This document shows positions 57,968 through 64,000 of a stretch of DNA of 64,000 nucleotides, in pieces. Each line of letters starts with the position of its first letter. The stretch's first letter is position 1. The notes under the pieces were generated by a model, which saw nothing but the letters and a program-made list of their open reading frames with translations, searched no databases and was not told where the DNA came from. This stretch comes from Hymenobacter piscis (lineage in GTDB: Bacteria > Bacteroidota > Bacteroidia > Cytophagales > Hymenobacteraceae): positions 124,001 to 188,000 of the forward strand of contig NZ_JAHHZN010000005.1 in the NCBI RefSeq assembly GCF_018760735.1, written 5' to 3'. A program made the translations under genes and the position numbers.

Positions 57968-58019
57968 AAAATAGGTGATAGGCTGAGCCTTAGAAGTCTG
58001 ATAGACAAACTAAGAACAT

Positions 58020-58054
58020 AAACTCACCATTTCACCACCTCACCATTTCACCTC
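58020..58054. repeat. Extra right-arm copy of the GGTGAAAT repeat
   Basis: CTCACCATTTCACCACCTCA followed by CCATTTCACCTC runs up to the emrB ATG. It is a direct repeat of the right arm at 57541-57571 and has no left arm nearby, so the four-helix gene lies between two right-arm copies. Confidence 0.85.
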
Positions 58055-59626
58055 ATGGAAACCGGAGCTAAAAAGTGGATTATCGTCATCACGGTGGTGC
58101 TGTGTACGCTCCTGGAGCTGATTGACACCAGCATCGTGAACGTGGCCCTGACCCAGATGATGGGCAACCTCTCGGCCACGCTTTCGGAAGTGAGCTGGGT
58201 GATTGCCGCCTACGCCATTGCCAACGTGATTGTGGTGCCCATGACGGGCTTTCTGTCCGAGCAATTCGGGCGGCGCAATTACTTCGGCTTCTCGGTGGTG
58301 CTCTTCACGCTGGCTTCCATTGCCTGCGGACAGAGCACCAACATCTGGGAGCTGGTGGCTTTCCGCTTCATTCAGGGCATCGGGGGCGGGGCGCTCATGG
58401 CCACCTCGCAGTCGATTCTGATTGACACCTTCCCGCCCCGGCAGCTGGCCCTGGGCCAGGCTCTGTTCGGGATGGGCGTCATTATCGGCCCCACCATCGG
58501 GCCCACGCTGGGCGGCTACATCGTGGATAACTACGACTGGCCCTGGATTTTCTACGTGAACGTGCCGGTGGGCATCATGGCCACCATCTTCACCTTCCTG
58601 TTCATCAAGGACCCCGAATCCATTGCCAACGCGGTGCCGCGGCCGTTGCGGGAGCTCGACTGGGCCGGTATTTTCCTGCTGATTCTGGGCGTGGGCTCGT
58701 TGCAGTTCGTGCTGGAAAAAGGCGAAACCGAGGACTGGTTCGAGTCGGGTCTGATTCTCACGTTTACGCTGCTGGCCGTCGTCGGCGTTATCGGGTTCAT
58801 CTGGCGGGAGCTCACGGCCAAGCAGCCCATCGTGGATCTGCGGGTGCTCACGCGCAGCCGCAACCTGTCGTTGGGCGCTATCCTGTCGTTTATTCTGGGC
58901 TTCGGGCTGTTCGCCTCGGTGTTCATCTTCCCGATTTTCACCCAGCGGATTCTGGGCTTCACGGCGGCCCAAACCGGCCTGATGCTGCTGCCGGGCGCCC
59001 TCGTGTCGGGCTTCATGATGCCCATCATCGGGCGGGCGCTGCAGGCCGGGGTGCCGCAGAAGTACATGCTGCCCTTCGGCTTCGGCATCTTCTTTTTGTT
59101 CACGTTCTGGATGAGCCTGAAAATTTCGCCCACCGCCGGCGAGGACGACTTCTTCTGGCCCCTGATTCTGCGCGGCGTGGGTCTGGGCCTGCTGTTCCTG
59201 CCGGTCACTACCATGTCGCTACAGGGCCTGCGGGGCAAGGATGGCGCCCAGGCGGCTGGCCTGACGGGGATGCTGCGCCAGCTCGGGGGCTCGTTCGGGG
59301 TGGCCATCGTGGGCACGTATCTGGAGCGCAACATTGCCTACAACCGGGTGGCCCTGCTGCCCAACGTGTCGCTCTACGACACCGAAACCCAGCAGCGCGT
59401 GCAGGCCTTCACCCAGAACTTTATGAGCAAGGGCTTCTCCTTCGAGCAGGCCCGCCAGCAGGCCTATCAGGTGCTCGACTTCACCATTACCAAGCAGGCC
59501 TCGCTCATCACCTATGCCCAGACGTTCACCATGCTGGGCCTGTTCTTCCTGGCCTGCATTCCGCTCCTGATCTTCATCAAGCGCATCCGCAACGCCGGCC
59601 CCGTGGACCTGAACGCCGCGCACTAG
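58055..59626 (+). CDS. EmrB/DHA2-family drug:H+ antiporter
   Basis: A 523-residue inner-membrane protein of the major facilitator superfamily, DHA2 (14-helix) type. Family motifs are LIDTSIVNVALTQM in helix 1 (D1 motif), GFLSEQFGRRNYFGFS (motif A) and GPTIGPTLGGYIVDNYDWPW (motif C region) with WIFYVNVPVGI. With the TolC and EmrA products it forms a tripartite exporter; substrate range cannot be read from sequence. Confidence 0.93.
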   Translation: METGAKKWIIVITVVLCTLLELIDTSIVNVALTQMMGNLSATLSEVSWVIAAYAIANVIVVPMTGFLSEQFGRRNYFGFSVVLFTLASIACGQSTNIWELVAFRFIQGIGGGALMATSQSILIDTFPPRQLALGQALFGMGVIIGPTIGPTLGGYIVDNYDWPWIFYVNVPVGIMATIFTFLFIKDPESIANAVPRPLRELDWAGIFLLILGVGSLQFVLEKGETEDWFESGLILTFTLLAVVGVIGFIWRELTAKQPIVDLRVLTRSRNLSLGAILSFILGFGLFASVFIFPIFTQRILGFTAAQTGLMLLPGALVSGFMMPIIGRALQAGVPQKYMLPFGFGIFFLFTFWMSLKISPTAGEDDFFWPLILRGVGLGLLFLPVTTMSLQGLRGKDGAQAAGLTGMLRQLGGSFGVAIVGTYLERNIAYNRVALLPNVSLYDTETQQRVQAFTQNFMSKGFSFEQARQQAYQVLDFTITKQASLITYAQTFTMLGLFFLACIPLLIFIKRIRNAGPVDLNAAH

Positions 59627-59876
59627 CGGGGAGATGGAGAAATAGTGAAATGGTGAGTTGCTGTAAGGGGCGATAATGGCGTCGTTGGAGCGAGTGAGAA
59701 ACTCATTTATAGGCTGGTTTCACCCAAACAAAAAGCCCCTGATGCCAGCACGGCGTCAGGGGCTTTTTGTTTGGGTGAAACGAGACATGTGAAAGGCAGA
59801 GGATGCTTGCTGATTGCCGCGCCGTTAGCGCCGCGTAAACAGCAACTCACCATTTCACCACCTCACTATCTCACCG
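59627..59876. repeat. GGTGAAAT-word inverted repeat with an inner terminator
   Basis: Outer arms about 59630-59670 (GAAATAGTGAAATGGTGAGT) and about 59840-59876 (CAACTCACCATTTCACCACC) frame the emrB 3' end and the convergent lipoprotein gene. Both genes have TAG then CGG next to the arms. An inner hairpin terminator lies at 59718-59780. Nothing else in this 250-base gap. Confidence 0.85.
59718..59780. terminator. Bidirectional terminator, 25-bp perfect stem
   Basis: Bases 59718-59742 pair exactly with 59756-59780 (arms contain CACCCAAACAAAAAGCCCC). Runs of A and T inside the stem allow termination in either direction. Confidence 0.85.
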
Positions 59877-60914
59877 CTATTGATACTGCACGTACAGGGG
59901 CGAGGGGTCGAGGGCAATGACCTCGGCGGGGGTCATAATGTGGTGGGGCTTTGGGCGGGCGTCGTACTCGTAGAAGAGCTTGAAGCCGGTGTACTGCACG
60001 GGCTCGGCCTTGATGTAGGCGTTGTAGGAGTCCTTTTTCAGGGTCGGGTCGCCGTGGCCGTCCATGTGCATGACCACTTGCACGCGGGGGTCGAGCTTGA
60101 TGTTTTTGTAGTTGCTCACCATTTTACGGGTAAAGCGGTGCACCGTCAGAACCTTGGGCGGAAGCTTGTTCTCGCTCACGATGCGGGCCAGGAAGTTGAT
60201 GGTGAAGTTGATGTCCTTGGCATCCAGCGTCCCGATTTTCTGGTTGGGCCGCACGCCGGGCATGGTGGCCAGGGAGAACTCGGGGTCAATGCCCAGGTGG
60301 ATATCGGGCTGCTTGAGGTACTGCTCCAGCTTGGGCAGCTCGGCCTGCAGGGTGCTGTGGCCGGGCTGCACATCCAGGAACAGGATGCAATTGTGCTCCC
60401 GGGCCCAGCTGATAACTTCCTCAATAGTAGCTTTGGAGTTCATCAGGCGCCATTTGCCATCCTTGCCGGGCGTGCCCTGGGCCGTGATGGTCACGTTGTG
60501 CAGGGCGGCCTGCACGGGGCGGCTCGGGTCAGCGGCCTGCCACTCCTTGAGCACGCCCGCAAACTTGCGGAACATCTGCTCCTTGGGCTCCCGGCCCAGA
60601 ATGCCCATGCCCTTCGAGCGGATGTTGCCGTAGAACGCCACGATGCGGTGGCCGGGCAGGATGGCGCCGGGCAGCTGACCGGTTTTCTTGGCAATCGAAT
60701 CGGCCTTGAGCGAGTCGCGCTGCATGGCCTGCCGGGCCAGTTGGGCCGAGTCAACCACTACGGGCTGCTGCACCGTGTCGGCGGCCAGGGCGGCCGTTTC
60801 GGTATCAGTAACGGAGCGGGAGCCGCAGCCGGGCAGGGTAGTCAGGGCGAAAGCCAGGCCCAGGGAGGCCAGGGCGGGGGCCGTGAGGCGGGTAAGCGTG
60901 GACAGGTAAGGCAC
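59877..60914 (-). CDS. Lipoprotein of unknown function
   Basis: A 345-residue lipoprotein precursor starting at GTG (60912-60914): signal residues 1-29 with lipobox LPGC, an Asp/Gln linker, then an alpha/beta domain with alternating strands and helices (HRIVAFYGNIRSKGMG, CILFLDVQPGHST, IHLGIDPEFSL, VQVVMHMDGHGDP). The pattern could be a TIM barrel related to polysaccharide-active enzymes, with Asp/Glu in LGIDPEF as a candidate active-site segment, but I do not recognise a named family. It is convergent with emrB. Confidence 0.65.
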   Translation of the reverse strand: MPYLSTLTRLTAPALASLGLAFALTTLPGCGSRSVTDTETAALAADTVQQPVVVDSAQLARQAMQRDSLKADSIAKKTGQLPGAILPGHRIVAFYGNIRSKGMGILGREPKEQMFRKFAGVLKEWQAADPSRPVQAALHNVTITAQGTPGKDGKWRLMNSKATIEEVISWAREHNCILFLDVQPGHSTLQAELPKLEQYLKQPDIHLGIDPEFSLATMPGVRPNQKIGTLDAKDINFTINFLARIVSENKLPPKVLTVHRFTRKMVSNYKNIKLDPRVQVVMHMDGHGDPTLKKDSYNAYIKAEPVQYTGFKLFYEYDARPKPHHIMTPAEVIALDPSPLYVQYQ

Positions 60915-61038
60915 TAAAACAAATGGAATTAAAGGCGAATGGAACTGCTAAGGTAGGAGGTTTCCGCCCGAAATCAGCATCCCCTAACCTTGAGCTTGCC
61001 GGATATAGCGGGCCTTCCTGCCGCCCGTAACAAGCCCT

Positions 61039-61072
61039 AAAACGCCGCCCGCAGCAGTGCGAACGGCGTTTT
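61039..61072. terminator. Hairpin terminator after the M56 peptidase gene
   Basis: AAAACGCCG (61039-61047) pairs with CGGCGTTTT (61064-61072). It lies just past the minus-strand M56 gene, and the stem ends in T-runs on either strand. Confidence 0.65.
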
Positions 61073-61093
61073 GGAAGTCTATTGAATCAACGC

Positions 61094-62479
61094 TTATTTC
61101 AAAGCAAACGTGATGGGAACAGTGTATGAAACGGCTACTGCTTTGCCATCCTTCCGGCCCGGGGTCCACTTGCCCGGCAAGTTGCGCACAGCATTCAGGG
61201 CTATTTCATCCAACTCCTGGGCCAAGGCGGCGGGTGTGCCGGGCTTGGCCACGCCCTTCTGCACGGTGGCCGCCTGAATGGTACCATCGGCCCCCACAAT
61301 AAATTTCACGAAAGCCCGGCCTTCTACTTTAGCCGCAATGGCTGCCGGAGGATACTTCACCAGCTTGCCGATATCGTCCAACAGCTTCTCCTGGCCGCCT
61401 TCGTATTCAGGCATCTGCTCCACGTAAGTGTATGGGGCGCCCGGTTGGTGCGGGGCCGGCTTCGAGCCGTCAGATATCGTCAGGACCTTAAGACTTTCAG
61501 CTTTTTGGAACCCGGGCTCTTTGAGATTTGGCTCAATAGTTTCTTGGCAAGCAACTAAGCTCAGCAGTAGGCCGGCACTCAGGGGCAGCGGGAGCCAGCG
61601 TTTCCAGCGGTGGACGGGGGCGGCAGTAGTTAGCATACGGATCCGGGTTAGGGTGAGGGATTGGGTAAAGGAATGCGTGAGGGACAGGTTGGGGCCTAGC
61701 TGCCGCAGGGCCAGGCGGGCCAGCAGCGCCGCGTAGGGAGCCGGGTCAGGCGTGGTGGCGGAAGCCTCGGTCGGTTGCAGCGCGTGCAAAGCGGTAGCAT
61801 CAGCCAGAAACTCGTGGGTCTGGGCCAGGGCCCGCGGGAACAGATAAGCGAAGGGGTTGAACCAGAGCAGGGCCCGGGCCACTTCCAGCAGCAGGCGCTG
61901 GCGGGTGTGGTGCTGGCGCACGTGGGCCACCTCGTGGGCCAGCACGGTGCGGGCTTCGGCGGGCGTAAGCGGGGCGGTGTCATCCCAGAAAATCCAGCGC
62001 CCAAACGAACTGACGGGCCGCCGGCCGCCGGTGTGTACCAGCACGTAGCCAGGGCCCGGCGTGCGGGGCAGTTGCCGGGTGCTCAGCCAGAGGTGGCCCA
62101 ACTGGCCCAGCAGGCGCAGCAGTAGCAAGGCTACTCCCAGCGCGTACAGGGCCGGCAGGTGCGGCGCAAAATCAATGGCCGCCCCGGGCAGCACAGCCCC
62201 GGGCCATACCGTAAGACCGGGCAACTGCGCCTGCACCAGTGCGCCGGTGGCCGCTACCGGTAGTTGGCGCAGCAGCGCGGGCAAGGCGGCTCGTACCAGC
62301 AGCGGCCCGAGCAGCGCCAGCCAGGGCAGCAGCGTCAGAAACTGTTGGTTGTAGCTGAAAAATCGCTCCTGCCGCAGCACATAACGGTAGAGCAGCCAGC
62401 CCGCGCCCAGCACCAGCGTGCTTTGCAGGCCCCAGCTAAGCAGGTCGGTCGGCGCCGTCGGGAGCAGATTCGGGAGCAT
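61094..62479 (-). CDS. BlaR1/M56-family membrane peptidase with TonB C-terminal domain
   Basis: A 461-residue membrane protein with four N-terminal helices, the M56 zinc-protease motif HEVAH at residues 182-186, and a C-terminal TonB-like domain (about 370-455; YPPAAIAAKVEGRAFVKFIV, VPITFALK). Relatives sense an external signal and cleave a BlaI-type repressor. ATG 62477-62479 is chosen; the gene overlaps blaI-like 62436-62873 by 44 bases, so the two are co-transcribed and translationally linked. Ligand unknown. Confidence 0.87.
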   Translation of the reverse strand: MLPNLLPTAPTDLLSWGLQSTLVLGAGWLLYRYVLRQERFFSYNQQFLTLLPWLALLGPLLVRAALPALLRQLPVAATGALVQAQLPGLTVWPGAVLPGAAIDFAPHLPALYALGVALLLLRLLGQLGHLWLSTRQLPRTPGPGYVLVHTGGRRPVSSFGRWIFWDDTAPLTPAEARTVLAHEVAHVRQHHTRQRLLLEVARALLWFNPFAYLFPRALAQTHEFLADATALHALQPTEASATTPDPAPYAALLARLALRQLGPNLSLTHSFTQSLTLTRIRMLTTAAPVHRWKRWLPLPLSAGLLLSLVACQETIEPNLKEPGFQKAESLKVLTISDGSKPAPHQPGAPYTYVEQMPEYEGGQEKLLDDIGKLVKYPPAAIAAKVEGRAFVKFIVGADGTIQAATVQKGVAKPGTPAALAQELDEIALNAVRNLPGKWTPGRKDGKAVAVSYTVPITFALK

Positions 62480-62873
62480 CGGGCGTGGCGTTAGGGGTGG
62501 ACGGGGCGGCCTGGGCGTGGCGCAGGAGTTCTTCCAGCTGGGCCGCGTCGAGGTTTTCTTCCTTCGCGAAAAACGAAACCAGCCGGCTGAACGAGCCGCC
62601 GAAGTAGCCACCCAGCAGCTTGCCCAGCGAGAAGCGCCGGTACTCGTCGCGGGCCACCAGGGCGTGGTAGCGGTGGGTGCGCCCGAAGGCTTCGTGGCCC
62701 ACAAACCCCTTCTGGGCCAGAATGCGGATAATGGTGGATACGGTCGTGTAGGCCGGGGTGGGCGGGGGCAATTCCGGCACCACGTCTTTCACGAAGGAAG
62801 GGCCGCGCTGCCAGAGCACCTGCATCACCTGTTCCTCGGCGCGGGTGAGTTCGGGAAAGGAAGAATCAGCCAT
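62436..62873 (-). CDS. BlaI/MecI/CopY-family transcriptional repressor
   Basis: A 145-residue winged-helix repressor (PELTRAEEQVMQVLWQRGPS at the start, then TPAYTTVSTIIRILAQKGFV and the basic HRYHALVARDEYR), with a Ser/Ala/Pro-rich tail that overlaps the M56 gene. It probably represses its own operon until cleaved or released by the partner M56 protein. The candidate operator is at 62909-62926. Confidence 0.92.
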   Translation of the reverse strand: MADSSFPELTRAEEQVMQVLWQRGPSFVKDVVPELPPPTPAYTTVSTIIRILAQKGFVGHEAFGRTHRYHALVARDEYRRFSLGKLLGGYFGGSFSRLVSFFAKEENLDAAQLEELLRHAQAAPSTPNATPDAPESAPDGADRPA

Positions 62874-62908
62874 AAGTAGGGGGGATTTGAGTTGGTGATG
62901 GGAAGGTA

Positions 62909-62926
62909 TAACTATTTATTTAGTTA
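62909..62926. promoter_or_regulatory. Candidate BlaI-type operator
   Basis: TAACTA-N6-TAGTTA (62909-62926) is a dyad 36 bases upstream of the repressor start, in AT-rich DNA, partly beside a TACCTTCC-like minus-strand -7 region (62901-62908 complement). It could bind the repressor dimer. Identified by symmetry only. Confidence 0.4.
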
Positions 62927-63022
62927 AAAAACTAATATTTTGGCTGAATATTAACGGGCTGCGGCACGAACTTCAGTCGGTTGCCCAATGAAGTGGTTTA
63001 GAACAGATTTTGAGTCGATGTA

Positions 63023-63122
63023 CAGGGTGTAGAGACGCAACATTTTGCGTCTCATCGTTGAACGGACCAGCTGAACAACGTCAGCAACGACGAGACGCAA
63101 AATGTTGCGTCTCTACACCCTG
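63023..63122. repeat. Hairpin element with GAGACGCAA arms
   Basis: 38-base arms (63023-63060 and 63085-63122) complementary with one mismatch; each arm is itself palindromic (GAGACGCAACATTTTGCGTC). No target-site duplication or transposase seen. Confidence 0.9.
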
Positions 63123-63276
63123 CACAGCAACCTGAAAACCGCTATAGTTGTCCCAAAAAAGTGGTTCAGGAGGGGGCTGTAGCACGGGGAACATGCCGGG
63201 AGGGAGTGGTGTTGAAAAAGTACTTCGGGCCGCCGCCGTTGGCGGGCCCCGGTTTCTTTCCTGCTAACTCTTTCTC

Positions 63277-64000
63277 GTGTCGAAACCCTTCGTTTCCCGC
63301 TTTTTTGCGCCCGGCTGGGCTGGGCTGCTGGTGTGGCTACTGGTGCTGGGCGCCGCGCCCGGCTGCAAAAGCAACTCCCCCGAACCGGGGGCTGACCCCA
63401 CTGACGCGCCCGCGTCGCCCCCAACTACCGCGCTGGTCGGCAGCACCTTCATCGGCGAATACACCCCGGCCCAGCTCGCTGCCCGCGTGTCCGATATTCC
63501 GCTGGTGGGCTCCCTGGCGCGGTACTCCGTGAAAGTGTACCGCCTCACCTACACGACTCGCAACACTGACGGGCAATCTGTCACGGCTTCCGGGGCGCTG
63601 CTGGTGCCGGTGGCGCCTGCGGCGGTGCCGGTTATCAGCTACCAGCACGGCACCCTGCAGCCCGACGAGGAAAACCGCGCCCCCTCGTACTATAGTCCGA
63701 GCAGCGAAGTCTGGTCGGCGGTATCGGTGCTGTCCGCCACGGGCTACGTGGTGTCGGCACCCGATTATATCGGGTACGGGGCCTCCAAGAGCCTGCCGCA
63801 CCCTTACGAGCACGCCGCCTCCCTGGCTTCGGCTTCGGCTGATATGCTGCGGGCGGCCCGCGAGTTCTGCGCCAAGGAAAAGGTGAATGTCAACCAGAAA
63901 AACTTCCTACTCGGCTACTCCGAGGGCGGCTACGCCACCATGGCCCTGCACAAGCTGCTGGAGGAAAAGTACGCCACCGAGCTGCCCGTGACGGCCAGCG
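63277..64000 (+). CDS. Alpha/beta-hydrolase lipoprotein, truncated by window end
   Basis: An open frame of 241 codons running to the window edge. It starts at GTG (63277) with a lipoprotein-like signal (VSKPFVSRFFAPGWAGLLVW, lipobox APGC). The mature part is a secreted lipase/esterase-type alpha/beta hydrolase: YQHGT near residue 127, GYVVSAPDYIGYGASKS near 160, and the nucleophile elbow GYSEGG near residue 213. The catalytic Asp and His should lie beyond 64000. Function beyond esterase/lipase-like is unknown. Confidence 0.82.
   Translation, partial: MSKPFVSRFFAPGWAGLLVWLLVLGAAPGCKSNSPEPGADPTDAPASPPTTALVGSTFIGEYTPAQLAARVSDIPLVGSLARYSVKVYRLTYTTRNTDGQSVTASGALLVPVAPAAVPVISYQHGTLQPDEENRAPSYYSPSSEVWSAVSVLSATGYVVSAPDYIGYGASKSLPHPYEHAASLASASADMLRAAREFCAKEKVNVNQKNFLLGYSEGGYATMALHKLLEEKYATELPVTAS

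Larger units (their letters stand above)
62874..63276. promoter_or_regulatory. Intergenic region, blaI-like / hydrolase genes
   Basis: Contains an AT-rich part (62905-62960) with the candidate BlaI operator, then a long hairpin at 63023-63122, then no recognisable element up to the GTG at 63277. No gene is supported here. Confidence 0.5.

Noticed and set aside
63023..63122. Insertion sequence or MITE with terminal repeats
   Set aside because: No target-site duplication could be found at the ends and no transposase fragment is present, so only a repeat call is made.

Overview
The window looks like chromosomal DNA of a GC-rich member of the Bacteroidota, most likely Hymenobacter or a close relative (inferred from gene content, not tested by any search). 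The signs are: gene starts without obvious Shine-Dalgarno sequences, Bacteroidota-type -7 boxes (TAnnTTTG) upstream of some genes such as uvrA, many Bacteroidota-typical families (DUF4142, DUF2795, DUF349, BatA/DUF58/MoxR, CarboxypepD_reg-like proteins), a carotenoid lycopene cyclase, and very high GC coding sequence that produces long spurious antisense frames. I saw no rRNA, tRNA, CRISPR array, phage or transposase gene.

Layout. 0-5.8 kb: secreted Tyr/Gly-rich protein, uvrA, small envelope proteins and a DUF4142 lipoprotein. 5.9-13.8 kb: lipoprotein, PaaG-like enoyl-CoA hydratase, ispD, queA, MacB-type permease, LOG-family protein, lycopene cyclase. 13.9-25.4 kb: FecE-like ATPase, DUF2795, DUF349, ettA, amidase, CgeB-like glycosyltransferase, SMP-30 lipoprotein, orphan PAS histidine kinase, periplasmic trehalase. 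25.4-28.8 kb: a compact envelope-stress-like locus on the minus strand: ECF sigma factor, a membrane protein joining an anti-sigma-like N-terminus to a trypsin-like protease, a small membrane protein, then two small basic secreted peptides. 29-37.6 kb: a MoxR/Bat cluster on the minus strand (DUF4159, MoxR, DUF58, BatA-like, DUF4175-like, large membrane protein). 37.8-46.0 kb: two tandem copies of a TldD/PmbA protease pair separated by a CarboxypepD_reg protein. 46.2-48.8 kb: erythromycin-esterase-like fusion protein. 48.9-51.6 kb: McrBC type IV restriction pair. 51.8-59.6 kb: sigma-54 activator divergent from a TolC / universal stress protein / EmrA / EmrB efflux cluster. 59.9-64 kb: lipoprotein, BlaI/M56 antirepressor pair, and the start of an alpha/beta-hydrolase lipoprotein cut by the window end.

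The most unusual content lies between the genes. Many gaps hold long inverted repeats built from degenerate 6-8 bp tandem words. Neighbouring gaps share a word (GGTGAAAT-type at 55-60 kb, AATGTG-type at 39-44 kb, GTTGTCA-type at 36 and 50 kb, GTGAATGA-type at 7.7 and 51.7 kb), and the words often include the stop codon of the adjacent gene. Several palindromes are nested, with a different hairpin inside the tandem-word arms. A second, more conserved hairpin family carries GTCATnCTGAGC-type ends. Twice in the window a small four-helix-bundle (23S-IVP-like) gene sits inside such a repeat-bearing gap, while the comparable neighbouring or paralogous gaps hold only the hairpin. That suggests a repeat-associated gene cassette and is the lead I would follow first.
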